This document shows, piece by piece, positions 1-5,013 of a DNA stretch of 5,533 bases (position 1 is its first letter; the number at the start of each line of letters is the position of its first letter). Under the pieces are notes generated by a model that ran no database searches, was not told the origin of the DNA, and saw only the letters and a list, made by a program, of their open reading frames with translations. The stretch lies in the NCBI GenBank assembly GCA_031268115.1, contig JAIRXV010000015.1, positions 1 through 5,533 of the forward strand. The letters run 5' to 3'. The DNA comes from Bifidobacteriaceae bacterium (lineage in GTDB: Bacteria; Actinomycetota; Actinomycetes; Actinomycetales; WQXJ01). The translations under genes and the position numbers were made by a program.

Positions 1-306
1 GGAGGGGCCGACTGGGTGACGTTGGCGCAGGCCGGCGACCGCGCGGCCGGTCGCCTGATAGAGGACTTGGGGCGCCTCGTCGGCGTCGCCGTGGCGCAGC
101 TTGCCAGCCTGTGCAACCCGGCAGTGGTCGCGCTTGGCGGACCGATTACGGTGGTCGGGGACCTGCTGCTCGAACCGGTACGCGCTGAGCTGCACCGCCG
201 TGCGATGCCCGCCGCGGTTCGAGCCGTCAAGATCGTGGCCGCTCGAAACGAACCGCGCTCAGAGGTATACGGGGCACTCACGTTGGCCCTGTCGACGCTC
301 ACCTGA
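1..306 (+). CDS. ROK-family protein, C-terminal fragment (probable sugar-responsive repressor)
   Basis: The reading frame is open from the first base and ends at TGA 304-306, so this is the last 101 codons of a gene that starts before the window. The stretch GRLVGVAVAQLASLCNPAVV followed by ALGGP matches the conserved C-terminal helix and strand of ROK proteins (NagC/XylR-type repressors and sugar kinases), where a long helix leads into a 'P..vvlGG' strand. The ending, with SEVYGALTLAL, fits the usual terminal 'GAA.lAl' helix. The N-terminal part, which would show a helix-turn-helix (repressor) or only the kinase ATP site (glucokinase), is missing. A repressor is inferred because the gene sits directly upstream of, and co-oriented with, a sugar ABC importer, a frequent actinobacterial arrangement. 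A ROK sugar kinase remains possible. The GTG at 16 is not a real start; the frame is coding upstream of it. Confidence 0.8.
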   Translation, partial: GGADWVTLAQAGDRAAGRLIEDLGRLVGVAVAQLASLCNPAVVALGGPITVVGDLLLEPVRAELHRRAMPAAVRAVKIVAARNEPRSEVYGALTLALSTLT

Positions 307-326
307 ACGGCCCCGAGCCGCCGAGT

Positions 327-355
327 TCGAACGTGATCGCAACTAGTCGAACGTG
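327..355 (+). repeat. 9-bp direct repeat TCGAACGTG, 20-bp period
   Basis: TCGAACGTG occurs at 327-335 and again at 347-355, exactly 20 bp apart (about two helical turns). The first copy overlaps a perfect 8-bp palindrome GTTCGAAC (325-332). It lies 21-49 bp after the ROK stop codon and about 300 bp before the binding-protein start. Same-face spacing suits two regulator-binding half-sites, but the repeat is short and function is inferred only. Confidence 0.35.
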
Positions 356-494
356 CATTCAAGTCCTGACGGGTGGATCACGATTTGGTTACGTGTGGCC
401 TTCACCTCTTGCACTCGGGCGTACAGACCCGGCACAGTATGGCGGGTGGGTCCGACGATGCCCGGTTTGGGGGAACCCTGCGAGCGGCATCTAA

Positions 495-514
495 GTCTCA
501 TTTTGTCTCAGAGA
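495..514 (+). repeat. GTCTCA direct repeat (10-bp period) with TCTCaGAGA palindrome
   Basis: GTCTCA is found at 495-500 and 505-510, one helical turn apart. The second copy overlaps the odd palindrome TCTC-A-GAGA (506-514). The site is about 150 bp upstream of the binding-protein start, in a locally A/T-richer patch. It is a candidate operator or part of a promoter. No regulator can be assigned from sequence. Confidence 0.25.
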
Positions 515-567
515 ATGACACCCGGTTGGGCAGGTCCGCGATGTGGCACCTGGCCCAGTCCGCCGGA

Positions 568-591
568 GCCGGCCCTTCGATGGGTTCCGGC
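568..591 (+). promoter_or_regulatory. Leader hairpin upstream of binding-protein gene
   Basis: GCCGG (568-572) pairs with CCGGC (587-591), and CCC (573-575) pairs with GGG (582-584), with a two-T bulge and a six-base TTCGAT loop. The result is a compact 8-bp GC-rich stem, 68 nt before the start codon. If transcription starts upstream of it, this hairpin would lie in the 5' untranslated RNA and could affect stability or attenuation. No U-tract follows, so it is not a typical intrinsic terminator. Confidence 0.3.
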
Positions 592-645
592 AAACACCAC
601 TCGTCTGGGGGCGCGTGTCCCTCAGATAGTCACAACACGAACTGC

Positions 646-652
646 GGAAGGA
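646..652 (+). promoter_or_regulatory. Ribosome binding site GGAAGGA of the sugar-binding lipoprotein
   Basis: GGAAGGA lies 7 nt upstream of ATG 660-662, an ideal Shine-Dalgarno spacing. Together with the lipoprotein signal peptide that begins immediately after, it fixes the start codon of the binding-protein gene. Confidence 0.75.
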
Positions 653-659
653 TCACCTG

Positions 660-2030
660 ATGCGACGTTTTACCCCATTCGCCATCCTGGCGGCTGTCGG
701 TCTCGCTCTCGCGGGCTGCGGCACCAGCAATGAACCGAGCGACGACACATCGACTGGCGCGGAAAATACTCCCGAAGAGACCACCGCTGCGGCCACCGAT
801 GAGGCGGAGACACCCGATGACAGCACAGAAGCCGGCGGCAGCGATGTCTCCGGTGACGTAGAGGTCTTCACTTGGTGGACGGCCGGTTCGGAAGCGCTCG
901 GCCTTGAGGCCCTTCAGGGTGTCCTGGCGGCCAAGTACCCCGATGTCAACTTCATCAACGGTGGCGTCACCGGCGGCGGCGGCTCCGCGAAAGAACTGCT
1001 CCAGACCCGCCTACAGGCCAACCAACCGCCGGACTCCTTCCAGGTCCACGCAGGCAAGGAAGCCCAGGACTACATCGATGCCGGCCAGGTCACAGATGTC
1101 TCCGCCCTTTACGAAGAGTTCGGTCTGACCGACGTCTTCCCGCAGGACCTCCTCGACATGCTGACTCAGGACGGCAAGATCTACACGATTCCGTCGAACG
1201 TGCACCGCGCCAACGTGCTGTGGGCGTCGGTCCCAGCGCTGGAGCAGGCCGGGATCGATCCGCAGGCGACAACGTATGCGAGCGTCGATGATTTCATTGC
1301 GGATCTGCAGAAGATTCAGGACAGCACCGATCTGATCCCGCTGTCCATCGGCGGCACGTGGACCCAGGTTCACCTCCTTGAGTGCGTTCTCATTGCGGAA
1401 CTCGGCCCCGAGGCTTACCTCGGCCTCTTTGACGGCACCACCGACTGGGCCGGCTCTGAGGTTGGCGGCGCATTGGAGAAGTTCGGCACCCTCATTGGCT
1501 TCACCAACGACGATCGCGATCAGTACGACTGGGAGCCCGCCTCGCAGATGGTTGTCGACGGGACCGCTGTCTTCAACGTCATGGGCGACTGGGTACCGGC
1601 GCTGCTCGATTCCACCGGCCTCGTTGACGGCACCGACTATGTTTGGGCGCCGGCTCCGGGTACAGACGGTGTGTACGACTTCCTCGCCGACTCCTTCTCG
1701 CTGGCTCAGGGTGCCCCGCATCCCGATGGCGCCAAGGCATGGCTTGACGTGATTTCGTCCGCTGACGGCCAAGAGGCCTTCAACAAGGTCAAGGGCTCCA
1801 TCCCGGCTCGCACCGATCTCGACTTGGCCGCGCTTGGCTTCTCGGATTATCAGCAGCAGGCCGCCCAGTCCTTCGCGACTGACGCGATTGTCGGCTCCAT
1901 CCAGCACGGTGCCGCCGCTACGATCCAGCAAGGCAACGCCACGAACGACGCCGTGTCGAAGTTCACCACATCGGGCTCGACCGACCTGGAAACCTTCCAG
2001 TCCGAGCTGGCTGCGGCCTACGCAGGCTAG
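660..2030 (+). CDS. Sugar ABC transporter substrate-binding lipoprotein, glucose/mannose type (CUT1)
   Basis: The 456-aa product is an extracellular, membrane-anchored receptor that delivers sugar to the permease pair encoded downstream. Residues 1-19 form a lipoprotein signal peptide (MRRF, hydrophobic core, lipobox LAGC) with lipidated Cys20. Residues 21-66 are a Thr/Ser/Asp/Glu-rich spacer, and the solute-binding domain (SBP_bac_1/8 type) runs from about 67 to 456. From memory, the sequence tracks glucose-binding proteins of Pseudomonas (GtsA type) and Thermus: FTWWTAGSE (70-78), GGGGSA (105-110), a SNVHR segment (179-183), NVMGDW (306-311), KGSIPAR (378-384) and SIQH (413-416). Residues corresponding to sugar contacts in those proteins appear present: Trp72, Trp73, Glu78, His130 (Lys in Pseudomonas), Asp344, Lys378 and His416. 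Glucose, with mannose or galactose as alternatives, is therefore the inferred ligand. The start is set by GGAAGGA 7 nt upstream. The TAG stop is followed in frame by a second TAG at 2037-2039. The upstream ROK gene is a plausible regulator. Confidence 0.92.
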   Translation: MRRFTPFAILAAVGLALAGCGTSNEPSDDTSTGAENTPEETTAAATDEAETPDDSTEAGGSDVSGDVEVFTWWTAGSEALGLEALQGVLAAKYPDVNFINGGVTGGGGSAKELLQTRLQANQPPDSFQVHAGKEAQDYIDAGQVTDVSALYEEFGLTDVFPQDLLDMLTQDGKIYTIPSNVHRANVLWASVPALEQAGIDPQATTYASVDDFIADLQKIQDSTDLIPLSIGGTWTQVHLLECVLIAELGPEAYLGLFDGTTDWAGSEVGGALEKFGTLIGFTNDDRDQYDWEPASQMVVDGTAVFNVMGDWVPALLDSTGLVDGTDYVWAPAPGTDGVYDFLADSFSLAQGAPHPDGAKAWLDVISSADGQEAFNKVKGSIPARTDLDLAALGFSDYQQQAAQSFATDAIVGSIQHGAAATIQQGNATNDAVSKFTTSGSTDLETFQSELAAAYAG

Positions 2031-2042
2031 GACGGCTAGGAT
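2025..2042 (+). repeat. 9-bp tandem near-duplication creating a double stop
   Basis: GGCTAGGAC (2025-2033) is followed directly by GGCTAGGAT (2034-2042), 8 of 9 bases identical. Each copy carries a TAG in the same frame, so the binding-protein gene ends with two in-frame stops three codons apart. This looks like a small slippage duplication and has no evident function beyond a back-up stop. Confidence 0.6.
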
Positions 2043-2071
2043 CTGTAACGGTCTGAGATAGATCGTTACGG
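2043..2071 (+). promoter_or_regulatory. Intercistronic stem-loop 1
   Basis: The arms 2045-2053 (GTAACGGTC) and 2061-2069 (GATCGTTAC) pair over 9 positions with one G-U wobble. C2043-G2071 and U2044-G2070 extend the stem to 11 pairs, closing a seven-base TGAGATA loop. It starts 12 nt after the binding-protein stop and is immediately followed by the much stronger GC-rich hairpin. Its likely role, with that second hairpin, is protection of the upstream mRNA 3' end or modulation of read-through. Confidence 0.5.
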
Positions 2072-2074
2072 TTC

Positions 2075-2111
2075 AGCGGTCCCGCGCGAGCGGCGCTCGC
2101 GCGGGACCGCT
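2075..2111 (+). terminator. Intercistronic 17-bp perfect GC-rich hairpin (attenuating terminator or RNA-stabilising element)
   Basis: The arms 2075-2091 and 2095-2111 are perfect reverse complements over 17 bp, with a three-base GGC loop and nearly all G/C pairs. The element lies in the 123-nt gap between the binding-protein and first permease genes. Only two or three pyrimidines follow (CTTCC), so it lacks the U-tract of a strong intrinsic terminator. In many binding-protein importer operons such a hairpin stops a fraction of transcription or blocks 3'-5' RNA decay, giving more binding protein than permease. That role is inferred here from position and structure. The symmetry is plain in the sequence. 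Confidence 0.65.
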
Positions 2112-2153
2112 TCCACGCGAAATGACAACCTTCGAAACGGAACCCCAGCAGCC

Positions 2154-3053
2154 ATGCGGAAACTGAAGCGCTACGGGCCGCCCATCCTCCTTATCTCGCC
2201 CTCCCTCTTCCTAATCGGTCTTTTCGTCTACGTCTTGATTTTCTCCTCGGCCCAGACGTCGATGACGGACATCTACACCAACCCACAGTTCGCCGGCACG
2301 CGGCCCCACACGTTCGTGTGGTTCACGAACTTCATCGACCTACTCAAAGACGGCGATTTCCAGCATTCGCTGAAGAACCTGCTCCTCTACACCCTGGTCT
2401 TCATCACTGGAGCCATGTTCTTCGGCTTCCTGTGGGCCTGGCTGTTGGACAAGCGGGCCAGGTTCGAAGGCGTGTTCCGTTCCGTGTTCTTGTTCCCGAT
2501 GGCCGTTAGCTCCGTCGCGGCGGGCGTGGTCTGGCGCTGGCTCCTGAACTCCAACGTTGGAGACCGAGCCACCGGGTTGAACCGCCTCTTCCAGATGGTG
2601 GGGCTCGACTTCCTTGAGAACAAGTGGACGAACAACATCAGCTTCGGCATAGTCGCCGTCGCGATCCCGGCCATTTGGCAGATGTCCGGCTACATCATGG
2701 CGCTGTTCTTGGCAGGCTTCCGCGGTATACCAACGGAACTGCGCGAGGCGGCCCGGGTTGACGGGGCGAACGAATTCAAGCTCTACCGGTACGTGATCTT
2801 CCCCCAGCTCAGCCCCGTCGCACTGTCCGCTCTGATCATCTTGGGGCACATGTCGCTCAAGGTGTTCGATCTGATCATGGCGATCACTGGGGCGAAGTTC
2901 TACCCCACCAAGGTGCCGGCTGTGGATATGTACAACTTGATGACGGAAGGGAACTTCGCCAACGCGGCCGCTGTGGGCATCATCTTGCTTCTCGTGGTCC
3001 TGGTGCTGATCGTCCCCTATCTCATCCATACCGCGAGGGGGGATAAGCGCTGA
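2154..3053 (+). CDS. Sugar ABC transporter permease 1 (MalF-like, CUT1)
   Basis: The 299-aa polytopic inner-membrane protein forms half of the translocation channel. Hydrophobic segments are visible at about residues 10-32, 76-98, 110-130, 165-188, 222-243 and 272-292, six in all, which fits a CUT1 permease lacking the extra MalF N-terminal segments. The cytoplasmic EAA loop that docks on the ATPase is clear at 198-217 (EAARVDGA, then FKLYRYVIFP), with Glu198, Ala199, Asp203, Gly204 and Pro217. The first loop and WRWLLN (127-132) are typical of the sugar-permease family. ATG 2154 is the only sensible start, since the upstream in-frame codons contain no start. Its Shine-Dalgarno is weak: only GGAA about 12 nt away, after an intercistronic hairpin pair. 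Translation may thus be lower than that of the binding protein. The TGA stop overlaps the next ATG by one base. Confidence 0.92.
   Translation: MRKLKRYGPPILLISPSLFLIGLFVYVLIFSSAQTSMTDIYTNPQFAGTRPHTFVWFTNFIDLLKDGDFQHSLKNLLLYTLVFITGAMFFGFLWAWLLDKRARFEGVFRSVFLFPMAVSSVAAGVVWRWLLNSNVGDRATGLNRLFQMVGLDFLENKWTNNISFGIVAVAIPAIWQMSGYIMALFLAGFRGIPTELREAARVDGANEFKLYRYVIFPQLSPVALSALIILGHMSLKVFDLIMAITGAKFYPTKVPAVDMYNLMTEGNFANAAAVGIILLLVVLVLIVPYLIHTARGDKR
3036..3043 (+). promoter_or_regulatory. Ribosome binding site AGGGGGGA of permease 2
   Basis: A purine-rich AGGGGGGA inside the end of the permease 1 gene lies 9 nt before ATG 3053. With the TGATG stop/start overlap it indicates coupled, roughly equal translation of the two permeases, as expected for a heterodimer. 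Confidence 0.6.
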
Positions 3054-3967
3054 TGGCTGTGGACACTTCTATCACCCAGCGCAGCGGCGACACTGGTCGG
3101 ATAGTCGGAAAGCGTTTCGACTGGGGCCGGCCCGTCCGGTTCATCATCCTTCTGTTCTTCCTGATCGTCGTTCTGATTCCGGTCTACGTGCTGCTTGTCA
3201 CGTCGTTCAAGGGAATCGGTGACGCGCAAGCGGTCCGGGCGTGGGATCTGCCGCAAGTGTGGACCTTGGAGAACTGGAAGAGCGCATGGCAAGGCACGCC
3301 TGGTCTGCCCGCAGTGGCTCCCGCTCTAGCGCGAACAGCCCTGATGGTAGTGCCAGCGGCAATCATCTCCTCGTTCCTCGGATCGATGAATGGCTTCGTG
3401 CTGGCGAGGTGGCGCTTCCCGTACTCGAACATCGTGTTCACTCTGCTGCTGTTCGGGATGTTCATTCCCTACCAGGCGGTGATGGTGCCTCTGTATCGTC
3501 TGGTGTTGTCCATGCAGACAACGCTGCACTTGGGTGTCGGGATTCCGAGCCTGATCGTGCTGCACGTGATCTACGGTATTCCGATCACCACGTTGATCTT
3601 CCGCAACTACTACGAATCGGTTCCGCAGGAACTCATCGAGGCGTCGCGTGTGGACGGTGCTGGGATGCTGCGCACTTACGCTTGGGTGGTCCTGCCCATT
3701 TCCATACCGAGCTTTGTTGTCGTGTTGATTTGGCAGTTCACCTCCGCGTGGAACGACTACCTATTTGCGGTGTATTTTGGTGGCAATGCTGCGTCACAGG
3801 CGCCGGTGACGGTCACCTTGAACACGATCGCTCAAGGATCCATGCTCGCCAACTATGGTGCCGCGATGGCAGGTGCGTTGCTGGCGTCGCTGCCTACCCT
3901 GATCGTCTACATCTTCCTGGGCAAGTACTTCGTAGGTGGGTTGATGTCTGGCTCGGTGAAAGGCTAG
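3053..3967 (+). CDS. Sugar ABC transporter permease 2 (MalG-like, CUT1)
   Basis: The 304-aa protein is the second channel subunit, pairing with the product of the preceding gene. Hydrophobic segments lie at about residues 28-50, 94-116, 126-147, 162-183, 212-232 and 270-290. The EAA loop is at 196-215 (EASRVDGAGM, then LRTYAWVVLP), with Glu196, Asp201, Gly202 and Pro215. The C-terminus KYFVGGLMSGSVKG is the hallmark ending of MalG-type permeases, whose tail reaches the ATPase interface. The FIPYQAVMVPLY stretch (137-148) and NDYLFA (234-239) are also family-typical. ATG 3053 overlaps the previous stop by one base (TGATG) and has a good Shine-Dalgarno. No ATPase gene follows; the operon ends here and meets a convergent gene. 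Confidence 0.93.
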   Translation: MAVDTSITQRSGDTGRIVGKRFDWGRPVRFIILLFFLIVVLIPVYVLLVTSFKGIGDAQAVRAWDLPQVWTLENWKSAWQGTPGLPAVAPALARTALMVVPAAIISSFLGSMNGFVLARWRFPYSNIVFTLLLFGMFIPYQAVMVPLYRLVLSMQTTLHLGVGIPSLIVLHVIYGIPITTLIFRNYYESVPQELIEASRVDGAGMLRTYAWVVLPISIPSFVVVLIWQFTSAWNDYLFAVYFGGNAASQAPVTVTLNTIAQGSMLANYGAAMAGALLASLPTLIVYIFLGKYFVGGLMSGSVKG

Positions 3968-3977
3968 GAAGCCAAAG

Positions 3978-4016
3978 AAGCGCTGGACCTACCGACACAG
4001 TTGGTAGGGGGCGTTT
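3978..4016 (+). terminator. Stem-loop after the importer operon
   Basis: CCTACCGAC (3988-3996) pairs with GTTGGTAGG (4000-4008), 9 pairs with one G-U, around an ACA loop. After a small internal loop, AAGCGC (3978-3983) pairs with GCGTTT (4011-4016), 6 pairs with one G-U, so the structure ends in a short T run. It lies 10 nt after the permease 2 stop. It is a plausible weak terminator or 3'-end stabiliser. Confidence 0.45.
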
Positions 4017-4044
4017 GCCAGCACTCTCCCCTGAGTGGAGACTC

Positions 4045-4082
4045 TCCGTTAGGGCGGCACCTGCGAGTGCTGTCCTAACGGA
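4045..4082 (+). terminator. Convergent-gene hairpin over the purU stop codon
   Basis: The arms 4045-4060 and 4067-4082 can pair over 16 positions in + strand RNA. The outer nine pairs (TCCGTTAGG with CCTAACGGA) are perfect and two of the inner ones are G-U. The loop is the six bases CTGCGA. On the minus strand the two wobbles become A-C mismatches, so the fold is better for transcripts arriving from the importer operon, though the outer stem works for both. It includes the purU stop (4075-4077) and probably separates the two convergent transcripts. A clear U-tract is absent. Confidence 0.5.
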
Positions 4083-4929
4083 ACACCACGGTTCGCCCAT
4101 CGTTGATCAAGATGCGGTGTTCGGCGTGCCATCGCACGGCGCGCGCCAATGCTCGACGTTCCACGTCCTCGCCCAGTGCGACGAGTTCGGCGGCGTGATC
4201 GGCGTGGGTTACCCGTTCCACGTCCTGCTCGATGATCGGCCCTTCGTCTAGATTCGTCGTGACATAGTGGGCGGTGGCGCCAATTAGCTTGACACCCCTG
4301 CGATAGGCCTGGACATAGGGACGCGCGCCCTTGAAACTCGGCAGGAATGAGTGGTGGATGTTTATGACTCGTCCCGGCAAAGCGTCACAGACCCTCGCAG
4401 AGAGGATCTGCATGTAGCGGGCGAGCACCACAAGCTCCACATCGAGGCTTCGGATCAAAGCCAACAGCATTTCCTCGGAAGCTCCCCTTGTTTCGGGGGT
4501 CACTGGCAGATGATGGAAGGGGACCGAGTAGAAGGCGGCGACCTCTGCCAGGTCGGTGTGGTTGGAGACCACGGCCGCCACGTCGATTGGAAGGTGCTCC
4601 TGAGAGCGGCGGTACAACAGGTCATGGAGGCAATGCGGGGCTTTCGACACCATGATGAGAGTGCGTGTGGGCCTTCCAACAGTGTCGAGGTTCCAGTCCA
4701 TCGCAAAGTCTGCGGCGACATCTGAAATTGCGGTGCCGAGCGAATGGCCGTCCAGAACCGCTTCCATCTGGACCCGCATGAAGAATCGGCCCGAAGATGG
4801 GTCTCCGAACTGCTGAGACTCAACGATGTTGCCGCCCGCGCGGGCAATGGCGCCAGAGACGGCGTGGACGATCCCCGGAGCATCGGGGCACGACAGGGAC
4901 AAGACACGTTGCGGGTTGGGCGATGGCAT
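4075..4929 (-). CDS. purU: Formyltetrahydrofolate deformylase PurU
   Basis: The cytoplasmic enzyme hydrolyses 10-formyltetrahydrofolate to formate and tetrahydrofolate, balancing the one-carbon pool and supplying formate, for instance to PurT-type purine synthesis. From ATG 4929 the product is 284 aa, close to the roughly 280 aa usual for the family. Residues about 7-88 form the N-terminal ACT domain (LSLSCPDAPGIVHAVSG, the regulatory fold that in E. coli responds to Met and Gly). Residues about 89-284 are a formyltransferase-type domain. The catalytic Asn-His-Asp set of the PurN/PurU fold is visible: Asn190 and His192 in INIHHSFLPSFKGARPY, and Asp228 in NLDEGPII. An upstream in-frame ATG at 4983 would add 18 residues (PAQQSSHCASG...) unlike the family start, so 4929 is preferred. 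There is no Shine-Dalgarno before either ATG. A TAGAGT -10-like box 8 nt upstream suggests a leaderless mRNA. Confidence 0.95.
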   Translation of the reverse strand: MPSPNPQRVLSLSCPDAPGIVHAVSGAIARAGGNIVESQQFGDPSSGRFFMRVQMEAVLDGHSLGTAISDVAADFAMDWNLDTVGRPTRTLIMVSKAPHCLHDLLYRRSQEHLPIDVAAVVSNHTDLAEVAAFYSVPFHHLPVTPETRGASEEMLLALIRSLDVELVVLARYMQILSARVCDALPGRVINIHHSFLPSFKGARPYVQAYRRGVKLIGATAHYVTTNLDEGPIIEQDVERVTHADHAAELVALGEDVERRALARAVRWHAEHRILINDGRTVVFR

Positions 4930-4933
4930 GTCT

Positions 4934-4980
4934 AGTGACTCTACTGGGCCGGACGCGCAGTGACTGGACTGTTGGGCCGG
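4934..4980 (-). repeat. Imperfect duplicated element in the purU leader
   Basis: On the + strand, AGTGACT (4934-4940) plus TGGGCCGG (4945-4952) recurs as AGTGACT (4959-4965) plus TGGGCCGG (4973-4980). The blocks are identical and only the 4-nt versus 7-nt inner spacers differ. The 7-mer is an odd palindrome (AGT-G-ACT). The copies lie 5-51 bp upstream of the purU start. The two TGGGCCGG blocks are 28 bp apart and so out of phase with each other, which argues against the stretch being translated as an N-terminal extension. It could be a regulator-binding repeat or a chance local duplication. Confidence 0.5.
4938..4943 (-). promoter_or_regulatory. Possible -10 box TAGAGT for leaderless purU
   Basis: Reading the minus strand, TAGAGT (TAnnnT pattern, 4 of 6 to TATAAT) ends 8 nt before ATG 4929, which would place transcription initiation at or within a few bases of the start codon. 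There is no good -35 at 17-18 bp and no Shine-Dalgarno, a combination common for leaderless actinobacterial genes. Confidence 0.35.
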
Positions 4981-5013
4981 CATCGTCCGAGTTTTGTGGA
5001 CCCAGAGATGGGG

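Larger units (their letters stand above)
307..659 (+). promoter_or_regulatory. 353-nt gene-free leader of the sugar importer operon
   Basis: No convincing gene lies here. Open frames that cross it run on in the wrong frame into the binding-protein gene and encode Arg/Ser/Trp-rich shadow sequence. The stretch must hold the operon promoter, but I could not find a convincing -35/-10 pair. The best -10-like hexamer is GATAGT at 625-630, with no good -35 partner. It does contain a 9-bp direct repeat with 20-bp spacing (327-335 and 347-355), a 6-bp direct repeat with 10-bp spacing beside a small palindrome (495-514), two CCCGGTT-type repeats (461-471, 521-530) and a GC-rich hairpin (568-591). Any of these could be operators for the upstream ROK protein or other regulators. 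None matches a consensus I can name. Confidence 0.5.

Noticed and set aside
642..655. CTGCGGAAGGATCA matches the well-known 3' end of eukaryotic 18S rRNA
   Set aside because: Only 14 bases agree, the flanks do not, and the stretch functions as a Shine-Dalgarno region directly before a clear lipoprotein gene. Chance resemblance.
353..733. 126-codon + strand frame in the operon leader
   Set aside because: It runs out of frame into the signal-peptide coding region, lacks a ribosome binding site, and has Arg/Trp/Pro-rich shadow composition.
1011..1931. Long antisense open frame (306 codons) inside the binding-protein gene
   Set aside because: The + strand frame has a signal peptide and family motifs throughout; the antisense product is Arg/Val-rich with no recognisable domain, a typical shadow in GC-rich DNA.
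2340..3029. Antisense open frame of 229 codons inside permease 1
   Set aside because: Mirror of a gene with clear membrane segments and EAA loop; its product is His/Glu/Gln-rich without any motif.
3241..4251. 336-codon + strand frame overlapping permease 2, the gap and purU
   Set aside because: It overlaps two confidently identified genes and crosses their terminator region; its composition is that of an out-of-frame permease.
4930..4983. Longer purU start at ATG 4983 (18 extra residues)
   Set aside because: The extension does not resemble PurU N-termini, has no Shine-Dalgarno, and overlaps an imperfect DNA repeat whose copies are out of phase with each other.
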